In this document: piece by piece, positions 1-8,341 of the stretch | Position numbering within the stretch: position 1 is the first letter of the stretch | How the letters are laid out: each line of letters opens with the position of its first letter | Assembly: GCA_003220435.1 (NCBI GenBank) | Contig: QHSL01000065.1 | Location: 29,751-93,750 of the forward strand | Length of the DNA stretch: 64,000 nt | Origin: Candidatus Rokuibacteriota bacterium | GTDB taxonomy: Bacteria > Methylomirabilota > Methylomirabilia > Rokubacteriales > CSP1-6 | Reading direction: 5' to 3' | Program-made: the position numbers and the translations under genes | The notes under the pieces: model-generated | The model's database searches: none | The model's input: the letters and a program-made list of their open reading frames with translations, nothing else | What the model was told of the DNA's origin: nothing

Positions 1-51
1 CTCAACGCGGCGGTGCCGATCGTCAACAAGAGCCCGGTCAGCGTGAATTGA
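1..51 (+). CDS. C-terminal end of an unidentified protein (cut by window edge)
   Basis: The first 16 codons read in frame 1 end in LNAAVPIVNKSPVSVN and a TGA stop. Only the tail is present, so no family can be assigned. The stop overlaps the TTG start of the next gene (TTGA), which implies translational coupling with the aminopropyltransferase. A partner enzyme of polyamine synthesis, such as an S-adenosylmethionine decarboxylase, would be expected here, but the tail alone does not show it. Confidence 0.5.
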   Translation, partial: LNAAVPIVNKSPVSVN

Positions 52-968
52 TCCATTCGCAGTCCTACAAGTGGTTCCTCGAAACCACGACGACCTTCGA
101 AGGGCACATGCACGCCATCGCCCGGACGGTCGTCGAGACCCAGACCAAGTTCCAGCACGTCGAGATCCTCGAGACGGCGGCGTACGGCAAGACCCTCGTC
201 CTCGACGGGCGCATCCAGTCCAGCCAGGGTGACGAGTTCATCTATCACGAGGCCCTCGTCCATCCCGGGATGCTGGCAGTCGAGGCCCCGCCCCGCACTG
301 CCCTGGTGATCGGCGGCGGCGAGGGCGCGACGCTCCGAGAGATCCTGAGGTACCCGACGGTGACCCGGGCCGTCATGGTCGATATCGACCGAGAAGTAGT
401 CGACCTCTGCAAGATCCACCTCCCCGAGATGCATCGGGGGGCCTTCGACGACCGGCGGACCGAGCTCAGGCACGAGGACGCCCGGGCGTACCTCGAGGGG
501 AGCCGGGACCGCTTCGATTTCATTTCTGTCGACCTGGTCGAGCCGCTCGAGGAAGGCCCGGCCTGTATGCTCTTCACCAAGGAGTTCTACACGCTGGTCC
601 GGGACCGCCTCACGCCGGGCGGTACCATGACGATGCAGGCCGGAATGACGAAGGTCGGCGAGCTCGCCTTCTTCTCGTCGATTCACCGGACTCTCCGGGA
701 GGTTTTCCCGGTGGTCGCCGGCTACCAGAGCTACATCTCTTGCTTTGGCACACCGTGGGGATTCATCGTCGCTTCCAAGAAGGTCGACCCGACCCGGCAG
801 GACGTCCAGACGGTGGACCGACTCATCGCCGAGCGCGTCAAGGATCCGCTCGAGTACTGGGATGGCGTGACGCACCAGCACGCGTTCGGCCTCCCGAAGT
901 TCATCCGCAAGGCTGTTGCGAAGCAAACTCGCGTCGTCACCGACGCGAACCCGCTCATCGTCTCCTGA
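48..968 (+). CDS. speE: Aminopropyltransferase, spermidine/thermospermine synthase family
   Basis: This cytosolic enzyme transfers an aminopropyl group from decarboxylated S-adenosylmethionine to a polyamine. The 306-residue protein has the small N-terminal beta domain followed by a Rossmann methyltransferase-like fold. The nucleotide-binding loop GGGEGA lies at residues 89-94 and VDID at 111-114. The catalytic-loop Asp is D162 in VDLVEPL, followed by EEGPACMLFTKEFY. That loop resembles plant ACL5 thermospermine synthase (DLADPVEGGP) more than the DSTDP loop of classical SpeE, so thermospermine synthase is a real alternative. The start is TTG, overlapping the stop of the upstream gene by three bases. 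No other polyamine gene is visible because the window begins here. Confidence 0.88.
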   Translation: MIHSQSYKWFLETTTTFEGHMHAIARTVVETQTKFQHVEILETAAYGKTLVLDGRIQSSQGDEFIYHEALVHPGMLAVEAPPRTALVIGGGEGATLREILRYPTVTRAVMVDIDREVVDLCKIHLPEMHRGAFDDRRTELRHEDARAYLEGSRDRFDFISVDLVEPLEEGPACMLFTKEFYTLVRDRLTPGGTMTMQAGMTKVGELAFFSSIHRTLREVFPVVAGYQSYISCFGTPWGFIVASKKVDPTRQDVQTVDRLIAERVKDPLEYWDGVTHQHAFGLPKFIRKAVAKQTRVVTDANPLIVS

Positions 969-1034
969 CGCTCACCCTCGGCCGCACATTGGCAGTGATC
1001 GCCGTCGCTGCGCTCCATCTCCTTCGCCTCTAGC

Positions 1035-1189
1035 AGGGTCGAAGACAGGTGGGCGGGAGGGATCGCGGGACCACGCGGCACGCGAGCGCGGCCCCTCGGC
1101 GGCTGGGCTCCATCTGGATGCTCGTCGTCCGCCGCCGCTCTTCGGGAACGGGTCCCGCCGACCCCTCCCGCCCACCTATCCTCGACCCT
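1035..1189. repeat. Large imperfect inverted repeat (about 38-base arms)
   Basis: The left arm 1035-1072 and right arm 1151-1189 are reverse complements with only a few mismatches and two small indels. Each arm contains the block AGGTGGGCGGGAGGG or its complement. The 78-base centre is also partly self-complementary, with GC-rich segments that could extend the fold. The element fills most of the 232-base gap between the aminopropyltransferase and maf. It could act as a terminator for the upstream gene, encode a structured RNA, or be a palindromic MITE/REP-like element. No second copy was noticed in this window and no clear target-site duplication is visible. Confidence 0.75.
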
Positions 1190-1200
1190 GCGGATACTGT

Positions 1201-1779
1201 ATGAGAGTGGTGCTGGCTTCGGCGTCGCCGCGGCGGCGGGAGCTCATGCGTGAGATTTGGCCCGAGTTCGAGGTACTGCCGAGCGAGATCGACGAGACGC
1301 TGGATGGCGGGCCGACTCCGGACACGGTCGCCCGGCTGGCGCTCAGGAAGGCTCGCGCCGTCGCCGCCCACGCACCAACGGCAATCGTGCTGGCGGCGGA
1401 CACGGTCGTCGTCATTGACGGGATGGCACTCGGGAAGCCGTCGGACCCTGAAGAAGCCAGGGCCATGCTGCTCCGTCTGCGAGGCCGACAGCACGAGGTC
1501 GTCACCGGCGTGGCTGCCGTGGAGGCCGCAACGGCCCGGGAGGCCTCGACTGCGATTGTGAGTCGCGTGCTGATGGCGTCGTACTCGGACGCGACGATCG
1601 ACGCCTACATGGCGTCGGGCTCGCCTTTCGACAAGGCGGGCGGCTACGCGATTCAGGATCTCGACGGGCGGCTGGTCGACGCCCTCGTCGGGTCCTATAC
1701 CAACGTCGTCGGGCTACCCCTGGCGGCGACGCGACGACTGCTCGGAGAATTTGGCGTCAGCGGGCGGGGGATACCTTGA
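1201..1779 (+). CDS. maf: Maf-like nucleoside triphosphate pyrophosphatase
   Basis: This is a cytosolic house-cleaning enzyme that hydrolyses non-canonical or excess nucleoside triphosphates to monophosphates. The 192-residue length is normal for the family. The N-terminal signature ASASPRR lies at residues 6-12, the catalytic-loop Asp is in AADTVV at about residue 67, GKP at 78-80, and FDKAGGYAIQ at 143-152. A longer reading frame exists upstream, but homology begins exactly at this ATG and the upstream sequence is the inverted repeat. The gene ends 23 bases inside the convergent binding-protein gene. Whether the substrate is dTTP/UTP or m7GTP cannot be settled from sequence. Confidence 0.93.
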   Translation: MRVVLASASPRRRELMREIWPEFEVLPSEIDETLDGGPTPDTVARLALRKARAVAAHAPTAIVLAADTVVVIDGMALGKPSDPEEARAMLLRLRGRQHEVVTGVAAVEAATAREASTAIVSRVLMASYSDATIDAYMASGSPFDKAGGYAIQDLDGRLVDALVGSYTNVVGLPLAATRRLLGEFGVSGRGIP

Positions 1780-2707
1780 TCAGCAACATCTCCTCAGGTC
1801 GTGGAATCAGCGCCGACTTCGGCAGCGGCGTGTGCGCCCGGACGATCGCGAGCGTTTGCTGAACCTGATCGGCCGAGACGAGACCGTCCGGCAGATACAG
1901 CGTGCGCGCGGCCGTGAGCCGCGCCGTGAAGTCCTCGGTGTCCCCGACCACCCGCGCCCGAAGCTTGGCCGCGAGCTCGTGCGCCGGCGCCGATCGTATG
2001 CGCTGTTCGGCGTTCTGCAGCGCCCGCGTCAGCGCGAGGAGGTCACGGTCCTGAGGGCGCCGGTCGGCCCGTGCGAAGAGCGCCGCGTTCACGGTGCCGG
2101 CGCCGAGCGCCTCGGTGACGGCACGCGGGGTGCGGAAGTCCGCGAGCAGCTTCGCTCGCTTCTCGGCGAGGAGCCGGCTCGCGACCGGCTCGTGGACGAG
2201 CGCCGCATGGATCTCTCCCGAGTCGAGGGCCGAGACGAGACCTCGCCCGCCGAGGCTGGAAACGCGCACCTGGGCGACGCTCAACCCCGCCCGGGCGAGG
2301 AGCCAGCCGAACCACGCGTGCTCCGGGGCTCCCGGAGTCGTGACCCCGACGCGCATGGCCGACAGGTCCTCGATCGACCGGACGGTAGCGGCGTGGGGAG
2401 CCCCGACGACCAGCGCGACCGGCGGCGCCGCGGTGAGCCCGAAGACGAGCCGCGGGGCCTGGGTCGCCGCCCGCGGGCCGAAGCGAAGCACCGCCTCGAG
2501 GGTGGTCGCGGCCAGATCTACCTGGCCCTGCGCCAGCGCCTCCGCGGCGCCCGACTCGGCGCGGGTCGTCTTGATCGTGACCGTCAGCCCCTCGCCTGCG
2601 AAGTAGCCTTCGGCCTCGGCCACGCGGATGGGCAGGTACTCCGATGAGGTGGGCGGGCCACTCACGGCGAGCGTCAGAACCTGGAGCAGAACAATGAGCC
2701 CGAGCAT
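1757..2707 (-). CDS. ABC transporter substrate-binding protein, NMT1/THI5/SsuA-like
   Basis: This is a periplasmic solute-binding protein of about 316 residues. It begins with a hydrophobic signal segment (MLGLIVLLQVLTLAVSG) and continues with YLPIRVAEAEGYFAGEGL, typical of the NMT1/THI5-like and nitrate/sulfonate/taurine-binding family. ATG at 2707 is preferred over a start 28 codons upstream because it places the signal peptide at the N terminus. No permease or ATPase gene is adjacent, so it is an orphan component and its ligand cannot be predicted. It is divergent from the DNA glycosylase gene and convergent with maf. Confidence 0.75.
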   Translation of the reverse strand: MLGLIVLLQVLTLAVSGPPTSSEYLPIRVAEAEGYFAGEGLTVTIKTTRAESGAAEALAQGQVDLAATTLEAVLRFGPRAATQAPRLVFGLTAAPPVALVVGAPHAATVRSIEDLSAMRVGVTTPGAPEHAWFGWLLARAGLSVAQVRVSSLGGRGLVSALDSGEIHAALVHEPVASRLLAEKRAKLLADFRTPRAVTEALGAGTVNAALFARADRRPQDRDLLALTRALQNAEQRIRSAPAHELAAKLRARVVGDTEDFTARLTAARTLYLPDGLVSADQVQQTLAIVRAHTPLPKSALIPRPEEMLLIKVSPAR

Positions 2708-2780
2708 CGGCTCAGCGCCCCGAGGGTGCCCTCGACGCGGCGGCAGCCCCGGGCCGCCGCGCGACCCAGCCAAGGGGCGC

Positions 2781-3428
2781 TTGCTGCGCATCTACGTGGC
2801 GCTCCTCGACCGCTACGGCCGCCAGCGATGGTGGCCCGGGCGAACGCCGTACGAGATCTCCGTCGGCGCCGTGCTCACCCAACACACCGCCTGGGTCAAC
2901 GCCGCGCGTGCCATCGCCGCCCTCCGCACCCGGCGGCTCCTGACGCCCAAGCGCGTCGCCGCGCTGCCCGAGGGAGAGCTCGCTCGAGTGATCCGCCCGG
3001 CCGGCACGTACCGTTTGAAGGCCCGACGCCTCCTGGCGCTGACGCGATGGCTGCTCGAACGGTACGGTGGGAAATTCGACCGGATGGGCGAGGTAGCCCT
3101 CCCTTCGCTGCGCTCGAGCCTGCTGGCGATCCCAGGGCTCGGTCCGGAGACGGCCGACGCGATCCTGCTCTACGCCGTCGGTCGCCCTGTGTTCGTGGCC
3201 GACGTGTACGCCAGGCGCGTGCTGGCCCGCCACCGCCTGATCGGCCCGCAGGCGGCATACGAGGAAGCGCGGCCGTGGCTCGAGGCGCACCTGCCGTCCG
3301 ATCCCGCCCTTTTCAACGAGCTTCATGCCCTGCTCGTGGCCGTCGGAAAGTCGCACTGCCGGACGGTACCGCGCTGCGAGGAATGCCCGCTCCGGTGGGA
3401 CCTGCGCGGCCGCCGTCCGGCCACCTGA
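2781..3428 (+). CDS. Endonuclease III superfamily DNA glycosylase, MagIII-like
   Basis: This is a base-excision repair glycosylase of the helix-hairpin-helix family. From TTG 2781 it is 215 residues, the normal family length; an ATG at 2694 would lengthen it but overlap the divergent gene. The N terminus LRIYVALLDRYG...WWPG and the motif ILTQ.TAW are typical. The hairpin IPGLGPETADAILLYA has Glu where Nth has its catalytic Lys, as in Helicobacter MagIII, while the conserved Asp is kept in FVADVYARRV. The C-terminal iron-sulfur motif is C-x5-C-x2-C with no fourth Cys. A monofunctional alkyl-adenine glycosylase is therefore more likely than an AP lyase; substrate is inferred. Confidence 0.82.
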   Translation: MLRIYVALLDRYGRQRWWPGRTPYEISVGAVLTQHTAWVNAARAIAALRTRRLLTPKRVAALPEGELARVIRPAGTYRLKARRLLALTRWLLERYGGKFDRMGEVALPSLRSSLLAIPGLGPETADAILLYAVGRPVFVADVYARRVLARHRLIGPQAAYEEARPWLEAHLPSDPALFNELHALLVAVGKSHCRTVPRCEECPLRWDLRGRRPAT

Positions 3429-3465
3429 GCGCGCACGCCGGTCGCGCGGCCCGACGGCAGGGGGT

Positions 3466-4692
3466 TCAGGCAGCCCTCCACGACTCGGTGAGGAGAGCGA
3501 CGAGGCGCTCGGCCGCGTCGGGGATCGCCAGGGTCCGCGCCTGCTCGCCCATTTGCTTGAGCCGGGCCGGGTCGGCGAGTAGCGCTTGCACCCCGCGCAC
3601 GAGCCGCTCCGGCGTGAGCATCGGCTGGGGGAGCACAACCGCCCCGGCGGCGCGCTCGACGAGCCGCGCGTTCGCCGTCTGCTCGTCGCCGCGAGTGTCC
3701 GGGAGCGGCACGTAGAGCGCGGGCATCCCGAGCTGGCAGCACTCGTTCACGGTGCCGGCGCCAGCGCGCGCCACGACCAGCGCCGCAGCCGCGTAGATCT
3801 CGGCGAGCTCGGCGCCGACATAAGGGACGATGGTGTAGCGGCGGGCCAGCGCCGGCGGCAGCGCCGCGCGCCGTTCCTCGAGCCAGCTCCGGTCACCCGT
3901 CGCGGGATTCTCACCGCACTGGTGGATGAGCTGCGCGTGCTCGAGGAGCGGGACGAGAGCGTCGCCGACGACCCGGTTGATCCGCTGCGCCCCGAGAGCG
4001 CCGCCGGTGACGTACACGAGGGGCAGCGAGGGGTCGAGCTGGAAGCGGGCGATGGCGCTCGACCTCGAGCCGGCCCGGAGCTCGGGGCGGAGCGGATTGC
4101 CGGTCACGGTGACGCGAGAAGTCGGGAAGGAGCCGGCGCTGCCCGGAAAGGTGACCGCGATGCGGCGGGCAAAGCGGGCTCCGATCCGGTTCGCGAGGCC
4201 GGGAACGGACGTCTGCTCGTGCAGGACGATGGGCACGCGCAGGAGCGCGGCGCCGAGCACCACGGGCAAGGCGACGAAGCCGCCCGTGCCGAAGACGACG
4301 CGGGGGCGCAGGGCTCGCAGCGCCCGGACGGCGCCCACGGCACCCGCCGGCACGTTCACGAGCAGGTCGGCGACGTTCTGCCAGGTCCAGTGGCGTCGGA
4401 GCTTGCCGGTGGAGATCGCCACGTAGGGGATTCCGCTCTGCGGCACGCGCTGGGCTTCGATGCCGGAGCGCGAGCCGATCCAGACACACGAGTAAGATCG
4501 CTGGCGCAGGAGGGTCGCGACGGCGAGGCCGGGACTCGTGTGACCGCCGGTGCCTCCGCCCGCTATGACGACGTCTGTTGGAGTTTGCCGTCGGAGCGCC
4601 TCCGCAGGGCCTCCGGCGCTCGACGTTCGGGGAGTCAACCCGGGAGGGTCCTGGTCCGCAGGGCCTCCGGCGCTCGACGTTCGGGCGGTCAA
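3466..4692 (-). CDS. murG: UDP-GlcNAc:lipid I GlcNAc transferase MurG
   Basis: MurG adds N-acetylglucosamine to lipid I to make lipid II on the inner face of the cytoplasmic membrane. The protein has the N-terminal GGGTGGH loop, FGTGGFVALP, HEQTSVPGLANR, a central TGGALGAQRIN and the donor-binding segment ARAGAGTVNE, all MurG signatures. The TTG start at 4692 overlaps the ddl stop (TTGA). The first about 38 residues are not homologous: they are two copies of an 18-residue repeat (TARTSSAGGPA / TPRTSSAGGPA) encoded by a 54-base tandem duplication. A second in-frame TTG at 4638 lies at the equivalent place in the inner repeat and may be the real start. The order ddl-murG indicates a cell-wall operon. 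Confidence 0.92.
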   Translation of the reverse strand: MTARTSSAGGPADQDPPGLTPRTSSAGGPAEALRRQTPTDVVIAGGGTGGHTSPGLAVATLLRQRSYSCVWIGSRSGIEAQRVPQSGIPYVAISTGKLRRHWTWQNVADLLVNVPAGAVGAVRALRALRPRVVFGTGGFVALPVVLGAALLRVPIVLHEQTSVPGLANRIGARFARRIAVTFPGSAGSFPTSRVTVTGNPLRPELRAGSRSSAIARFQLDPSLPLVYVTGGALGAQRINRVVGDALVPLLEHAQLIHQCGENPATGDRSWLEERRAALPPALARRYTIVPYVGAELAEIYAAAALVVARAGAGTVNECCQLGMPALYVPLPDTRGDEQTANARLVERAAGAVVLPQPMLTPERLVRGVQALLADPARLKQMGEQARTLAIPDAAERLVALLTESWRAA

Positions 4693-4695
4693 CCC
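4601..4695. repeat. 54-base tandem duplication at the ddl-murG junction
   Basis: Two copies of a GC-rich unit start at 4601 and 4655. The first 31 bases of each copy (4601-4631 and 4655-4685) are identical and are followed, after two variable bases, by GTCAACCC. On the minus strand each copy carries a GGGTTGAC sequence, so the murG TTG start codon exists twice in the same frame. The period is a multiple of three, leaving the murG frame open. Confidence 0.85.
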
Positions 4696-5816
4696 GATGG
4701 GCCCTTATCCCGGTGGCGCTCGAGGGCGAGGGCGATCAGGCGGTCGATCAGATCGGTGTAGCGAAGGCCCGTGGCCTCCCACATCTTGGCGTAGCCGCTC
4801 GTCGCGGTGAAGCCGGGGATCGTGTTGATCTCGTTGATCAGCAACCGGTCGCCCTCGAGAAAGAAGTCGACGCGGGCCATCCCTGAGCAGTCGATCGCGC
4901 GGAATGCGGCGATCGCGAGCTCACGGACCTGCCGCGTGATTTCCCCTGACACAAGCGCCGGTACCGTGACCCTCGCCTGGCCCTCGAGGTACTTCGTCGA
5001 GTAGTCGTACCAGTCGCTCTCGTATGTGATCTCGCACGGGAGCGAGGCGGCCGGCGCGTCGTTGCCGAGCACGCTGACCTCGATCTCGCGCCCGCGCACA
5101 GCGCGCTCGACGAGGATCTTGCGATCGTGGCCTGCCGCCAGGTCGATGGCGGCGGGCAGCGCCGCGGCGTCGCGGACCTTGCTGATCCCGACGCTCGAGC
5201 CGAGGTTCGCGGGCTTGACGAAACACGGAAAGCCCAGGGTCTCCGCGACACGCGCGGCCACGGGCGCGCGGGCGCTGCGCCACTCGTGCCGGTGGACGAC
5301 CAGGTACTCGGCAATGGGCAAGCCGTGCGCCTGGAACACGGCCTTCATCGTGACCTTGTCCATGCCGACCGCCGAGGCGAGGACGCCCGCGCCGACGTAC
5401 GGCACATCGGCCAGCTCGAAGAGCCCCTGAATCGTTCCGTCCTCGCCGTACGGGCCGTGCAGCATGATCACGACCACGTCGAGGCCCTGGCGAAGCTCGG
5501 GCGGAAGGCTGCCGGCCGGCTCGGTGCGGACCAGGCTCTGGCCGGACGCGCTCTCGACGGCCTCGGCGCGGTCGGCCAGGGCCTTCTTCACGGCGCCGTC
5601 GGCGTCGCCCGACGGCAGCGCGACGCGCGCCTCGGCCGCCAGCGCCCGCAGCGGATCCCCGCCGACCACCCAGCGTCCGCTCCGGGCGATTCCGAGGGGG
5701 ACGACGGCGTGACCGAGCTCTTCGAGCGCCGCGATGACGGAAGCCGCGGAGGCGAGCGAGACCTCGTGCTCCCCGGAGCGTCCACCGAAGACGACGCCGA
5801 CGCGCAGGCGCGGCAT
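4689..5816 (-). CDS. ddl: D-alanine--D-alanine ligase
   Basis: This is an ATP-grasp ligase that makes D-Ala-D-Ala for peptidoglycan precursors in the cytosol. The 375 residues start with VGVVFGGRSGEHEVSL, then MLHGPYGEDGTIQG, FVKPANLGSSVGISKV in the ATP-grasp region, and end with the metal-binding INEINTIPGF. It is somewhat longer than short DdlB-type enzymes because of an insertion around residues 60-110, closer to DdlA/VanA length. The ATG at 5816 has no Shine-Dalgarno but a TAGAAT hexamer six bases upstream, so transcription may start at the start codon. It is followed directly by murG. Confidence 0.95.
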   Translation of the reverse strand: MPRLRVGVVFGGRSGEHEVSLASAASVIAALEELGHAVVPLGIARSGRWVVGGDPLRALAAEARVALPSGDADGAVKKALADRAEAVESASGQSLVRTEPAGSLPPELRQGLDVVVIMLHGPYGEDGTIQGLFELADVPYVGAGVLASAVGMDKVTMKAVFQAHGLPIAEYLVVHRHEWRSARAPVAARVAETLGFPCFVKPANLGSSVGISKVRDAAALPAAIDLAAGHDRKILVERAVRGREIEVSVLGNDAPAASLPCEITYESDWYDYSTKYLEGQARVTVPALVSGEITRQVRELAIAAFRAIDCSGMARVDFFLEGDRLLINEINTIPGFTATSGYAKMWEATGLRYTDLIDRLIALALERHRDKGPSG

Positions 5817-5822
5817 ACGGCT

Positions 5823-5828
5823 ATTCTA
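5823..5828 (-). promoter_or_regulatory. Candidate -10 element for leaderless ddl
   Basis: On the minus strand TAGAAT (five of six matches to TATAAT) lies exactly six bases before the ddl ATG, and no ribosome-binding site is present. If used as a -10 box, transcription would begin at or within a base or two of the start codon. Confidence 0.45.
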
Positions 5829-5852
5829 GCAAGCGGATTCCGCGGGCCGGGC

Positions 5853-6293
5853 CTACTGGGTCGCGATTAGGATGGCCTTGGCGATGAGGCCCACGAACTC
5901 CCACACCGGTCCGATCCACAAGTCGCGCGCGAGCCAGACCCCGATGACGATGCCGACGTAGGCGACGCCCACAAAGACCCAGTCCGGCAGGTCGCGCAAG
6001 GGCATGAGCATCCGGAGGATTCCGGCGACGATCGCGGCGATGAACGCGACGACGCCCCCGGCGGCGGCCAGCGCGAGCGGCGTGAGCAGCACGAACATGA
6101 ACGAGGTGACGATCGCCTCGCCGCGACCGATAGGAGTCGCGAACCTCTGGCGTACCGCCGGCTGGTCGGCAAGGTACTCGAGCGCCAGCGCGACCTTGCC
6201 CCAACTGACGAAGCCGCTGTAGGTGAGGAGGAACAGGACGGAGATCCCGAGCAGGATCCAGTGGCGTCTGCGGAGCAGATTCAGCGGCCACAT
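5853..6293 (-). CDS. Small integral membrane protein, unknown function
   Basis: This 146-residue protein is very hydrophobic, with one transmembrane segment near residues 12-32 and about three more between residues 60 and 140. The N terminus MWPLNLLRRRHW is basic, suggesting a cytoplasmic N terminus. No family was recognised. It starts three bases after the rarA stop and lies upstream of ddl, so it is probably co-transcribed with rarA, although ddl seems to have its own promoter in the 36-base gap. No catalytic motif is visible. Confidence 0.7.
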   Translation of the reverse strand: MWPLNLLRRRHWILLGISVLFLLTYSGFVSWGKVALALEYLADQPAVRQRFATPIGRGEAIVTSFMFVLLTPLALAAAGGVVAFIAAIVAGILRMLMPLRDLPDWVFVGVAYVGIVIGVWLARDLWIGPVWEFVGLIAKAILIATQ

Positions 6294-6295
6294 GC

Positions 6296-7645
6296 CTATA
6301 CCCTAGGACGTCGCTGCTCCGATCGCCAACGTTTCCACTCGGCCAGCCGCCGCCCGAGCTCCGCCTCGAGCCCGCGATCGGTCGGCCGGTAGTACTGGCG
6401 CCCGCGTAGCGCCTCCGGCAGGTCATCCTGGTCCACGCGCGCCTCGGGCGTGTCGTGCGCGTACTGGTAGCCGGCGCCGTACCCGAGGTCCTTCATCAGG
6501 CGCGTGGGCGCGTTGCGGATGTGCAGCGGCACCGGCTCCGCCGGCCGCTGCTGCACGTCGTCCTTCGCCTCGTTGTAGGCCAGGTAGACGGCGTTCGACT
6601 TCGGCGCCAGCGCCAGGTAGAGCGTCGCCTGGGCCAGCGCCAGCTCACCCTCGGGATCGCCGAGAAAGTCGTAGGCCTCTTTCGCGGCCAGTGTCAGCGT
6701 GAGCGCGCCGGGATCGGCGTTGCCGACGTCCTCGGAGGCGAAGCGCACGAGCCGGCGAGCGACGTAGAGCCGGTCCTCCCCGGCCTCGAGCATGCGGGTG
6801 AGCCAGTAGAGCGCGGCGTCGGGATCAGAGTCTCGCAGCGACTTGTGCAGGGCCGAGATCAGGTTGTAGTGCTCCTCGCCGCTCTTGTCGTAGAGGAGCG
6901 TGCGTCGCTGCGCCGCCTCACGGATCGAGGCCTCGGTGAGATACCGCCGGCCGCCGGCGGTCGGCGTCAGCACCACCGCCAGCTCGAGCACGTTCAGAGC
7001 GACGCGCGCGTCCCCGTTCGCGATCGTGGCGATTGCGCCGAGCGCCTCCGGGGTCACTTCCGGGTGCAGCTGGGCGAGGCCGCGCTCACCGTCGGCGAGC
7101 GCCCGCCGCGCGATCGCGAGCAGGTCGTCCGTCTCGAGCCCGCGCAGGACGTAGACGCGACAGCGCGAGAGCAACGCCCCGTTGACCTCGAACGACGGGT
7201 TCTCGGTGGTGGCGCCGACGAGCACGATCGTGCCCTTCTCGACGTGGGGCAGGAACGCGTCTTGCTGGGCACGGTTGAAGCGATGGATCTCGTCGACGAA
7301 GAGGATCGTGCGCGCGCCGTGGCGGCCGCGCTCGCGCTCGGCCTCCGCGATCACCTCGCGGATCTCCTTGACCCCCGACAACACTGCCGAGAACGCGACG
7401 AAGCGCGCGCCGGTCACGTGTGCCATCAGCGACGCCAGCGTCGTCTTGCCGGAGCCCGGCGGACCCCACAGGATCATCGAGTGCAGCTCGCCCGTCTCGA
7501 TCGCGGTGCGCAGCACGCGGCCGGGACCCAGCAGGTGCTCCTGGCCCACGATCTCGCCGAGCGCCCGCGGGCGCATCCGATCGGCCAGGGGGGCCGGCGC
7601 CTTCGGGGCGGGGGCCGCGCGCTCGGGCTGGCCAAAGAGCTCCAC
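6296..7645 (-). CDS. rarA: Replication-associated recombination protein A (AAA+ ATPase)
   Basis: RarA (MgsA, the WRNIP1 family) is a AAA+ ATPase acting at stalled replication forks and interacting with SSB. The 449 residues include the N-terminal [23 protein letters not shown], Walker [10 protein letters not shown], Walker [21 protein letters not shown], sensor 1 [10 protein letters not shown] and the C-terminal tetramerisation domain with [24 protein letters not shown] and DLGYG.YQYAHD. The length matches E. coli RarA (447). The GTG start immediately follows the HAD gene stop, so the two are co-transcribed. Confidence 0.95.
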   Translation of the reverse strand: MELFGQPERAAPAPKAPAPLADRMRPRALGEIVGQEHLLGPGRVLRTAIETGELHSMILWGPPGSGKTTLASLMAHVTGARFVAFSAVLSGVKEIREVIAEAERERGRHGARTILFVDEIHRFNRAQQDAFLPHVEKGTIVLVGATTENPSFEVNGALLSRCRVYVLRGLETDDLLAIARRALADGERGLAQLHPEVTPEALGAIATIANGDARVALNVLELAVVLTPTAGGRRYLTEASIREAAQRRTLLYDKSGEEHYNLISALHKSLRDSDPDAALYWLTRMLEAGEDRLYVARRLVRFASEDVGNADPGALTLTLAAKEAYDFLGDPEGELALAQATLYLALAPKSNAVYLAYNEAKDDVQQRPAEPVPLHIRNAPTRLMKDLGYGAGYQYAHDTPEARVDQDDLPEALRGRQYYRPTDRGLEAELGRRLAEWKRWRSEQRRPRV

Positions 7646-7646
7646 G

Positions 7647-8300
7647 CTATGGCTGCCCGTTGCCCCACGCCGCGAGCCACGCGGGCAGGAGGGCCAGATC
7701 GGTGAGGTGGGCGACCGGCGTCACGCGCCACCGCTCGAGCTCCACGGGGCGGGCGCGGTAGGCGACGAACGGCACGCTGACGGCGGCGGCGGCGAGGCCG
7801 TCCACCCAGGAGTCGCCGACGACGACCGCGTCGCGGGCGCTCAGGCGACCGTCAAAGTACTCGGAGATGACCCGCCACCCGTCGGGATCCGGCTTCAGCG
7901 CGCGCATGTCGTCGCGCGTCACGACCAGGTCGAGCGCGTCGGCCAGACCGAGCCGCTCGAGCGCCGGCAAGGTCAGCTCGCGCGCGTTGTTCGTCCAGAC
8001 CGCCGTCGCAAATCCGGCGCGGCGGGCACCCGTGACCGCCTCCAGCGCGCCCGGCTCGAGGGCGGCCGTGTCCATCGCGCGACGCTCGTGGTCGAGGGCG
8101 AGACTCCAGACGGCGGGCTCGAGCGCGGGCGCCTGCGCCCGGCAGTACGCGATCAGCTCGCCCACGCGATAGCGCTCGTTACGCGGGGGCAGGACGCCGT
8201 GAGCGCGCTCAATCAGGGCCCGCATGTCGACCGCCATGGCGGCGAGATCGAGCGGGGTCTGGATGAGGGTGTGATCCAGGTCGAACACGCACAGCGCCAC
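7647..8300 (-). CDS. HAD-superfamily hydrolase (phosphatase)
   Basis: This is a haloacid-dehalogenase-type phosphatase of about 217 residues. Motif I is FDLDHT, motif II VWTNN, motif III contains KPDPDGW, and motif IV is GDSWVD. The alpha-helical cap between motifs I and II makes it a C1-cap enzyme like phosphoglycolate phosphatase or epoxide-type HADs. The GTG at 8300 places motif I close to the N terminus; a TTG at 8318 would add six residues. It is the first gene of a minus-strand run with rarA. The substrate cannot be inferred from sequence. Confidence 0.85.
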   Translation of the reverse strand: MALCVFDLDHTLIQTPLDLAAMAVDMRALIERAHGVLPPRNERYRVGELIAYCRAQAPALEPAVWSLALDHERRAMDTAALEPGALEAVTGARRAGFATAVWTNNARELTLPALERLGLADALDLVVTRDDMRALKPDPDGWRVISEYFDGRLSARDAVVVGDSWVDGLAAAAVSVPFVAYRARPVELERWRVTPVAHLTDLALLPAWLAAWGNGQP

Positions 8301-8341
8301 GCTGAGACCGTACCACAAGCATGCTACGATGGGCTGTCATC

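Noticed and set aside
4601..4695. CRISPR-like direct repeats
   Set aside because: Only two copies with a 54-base period, inside coding sequence and keeping frame; no spacers or cas genes.
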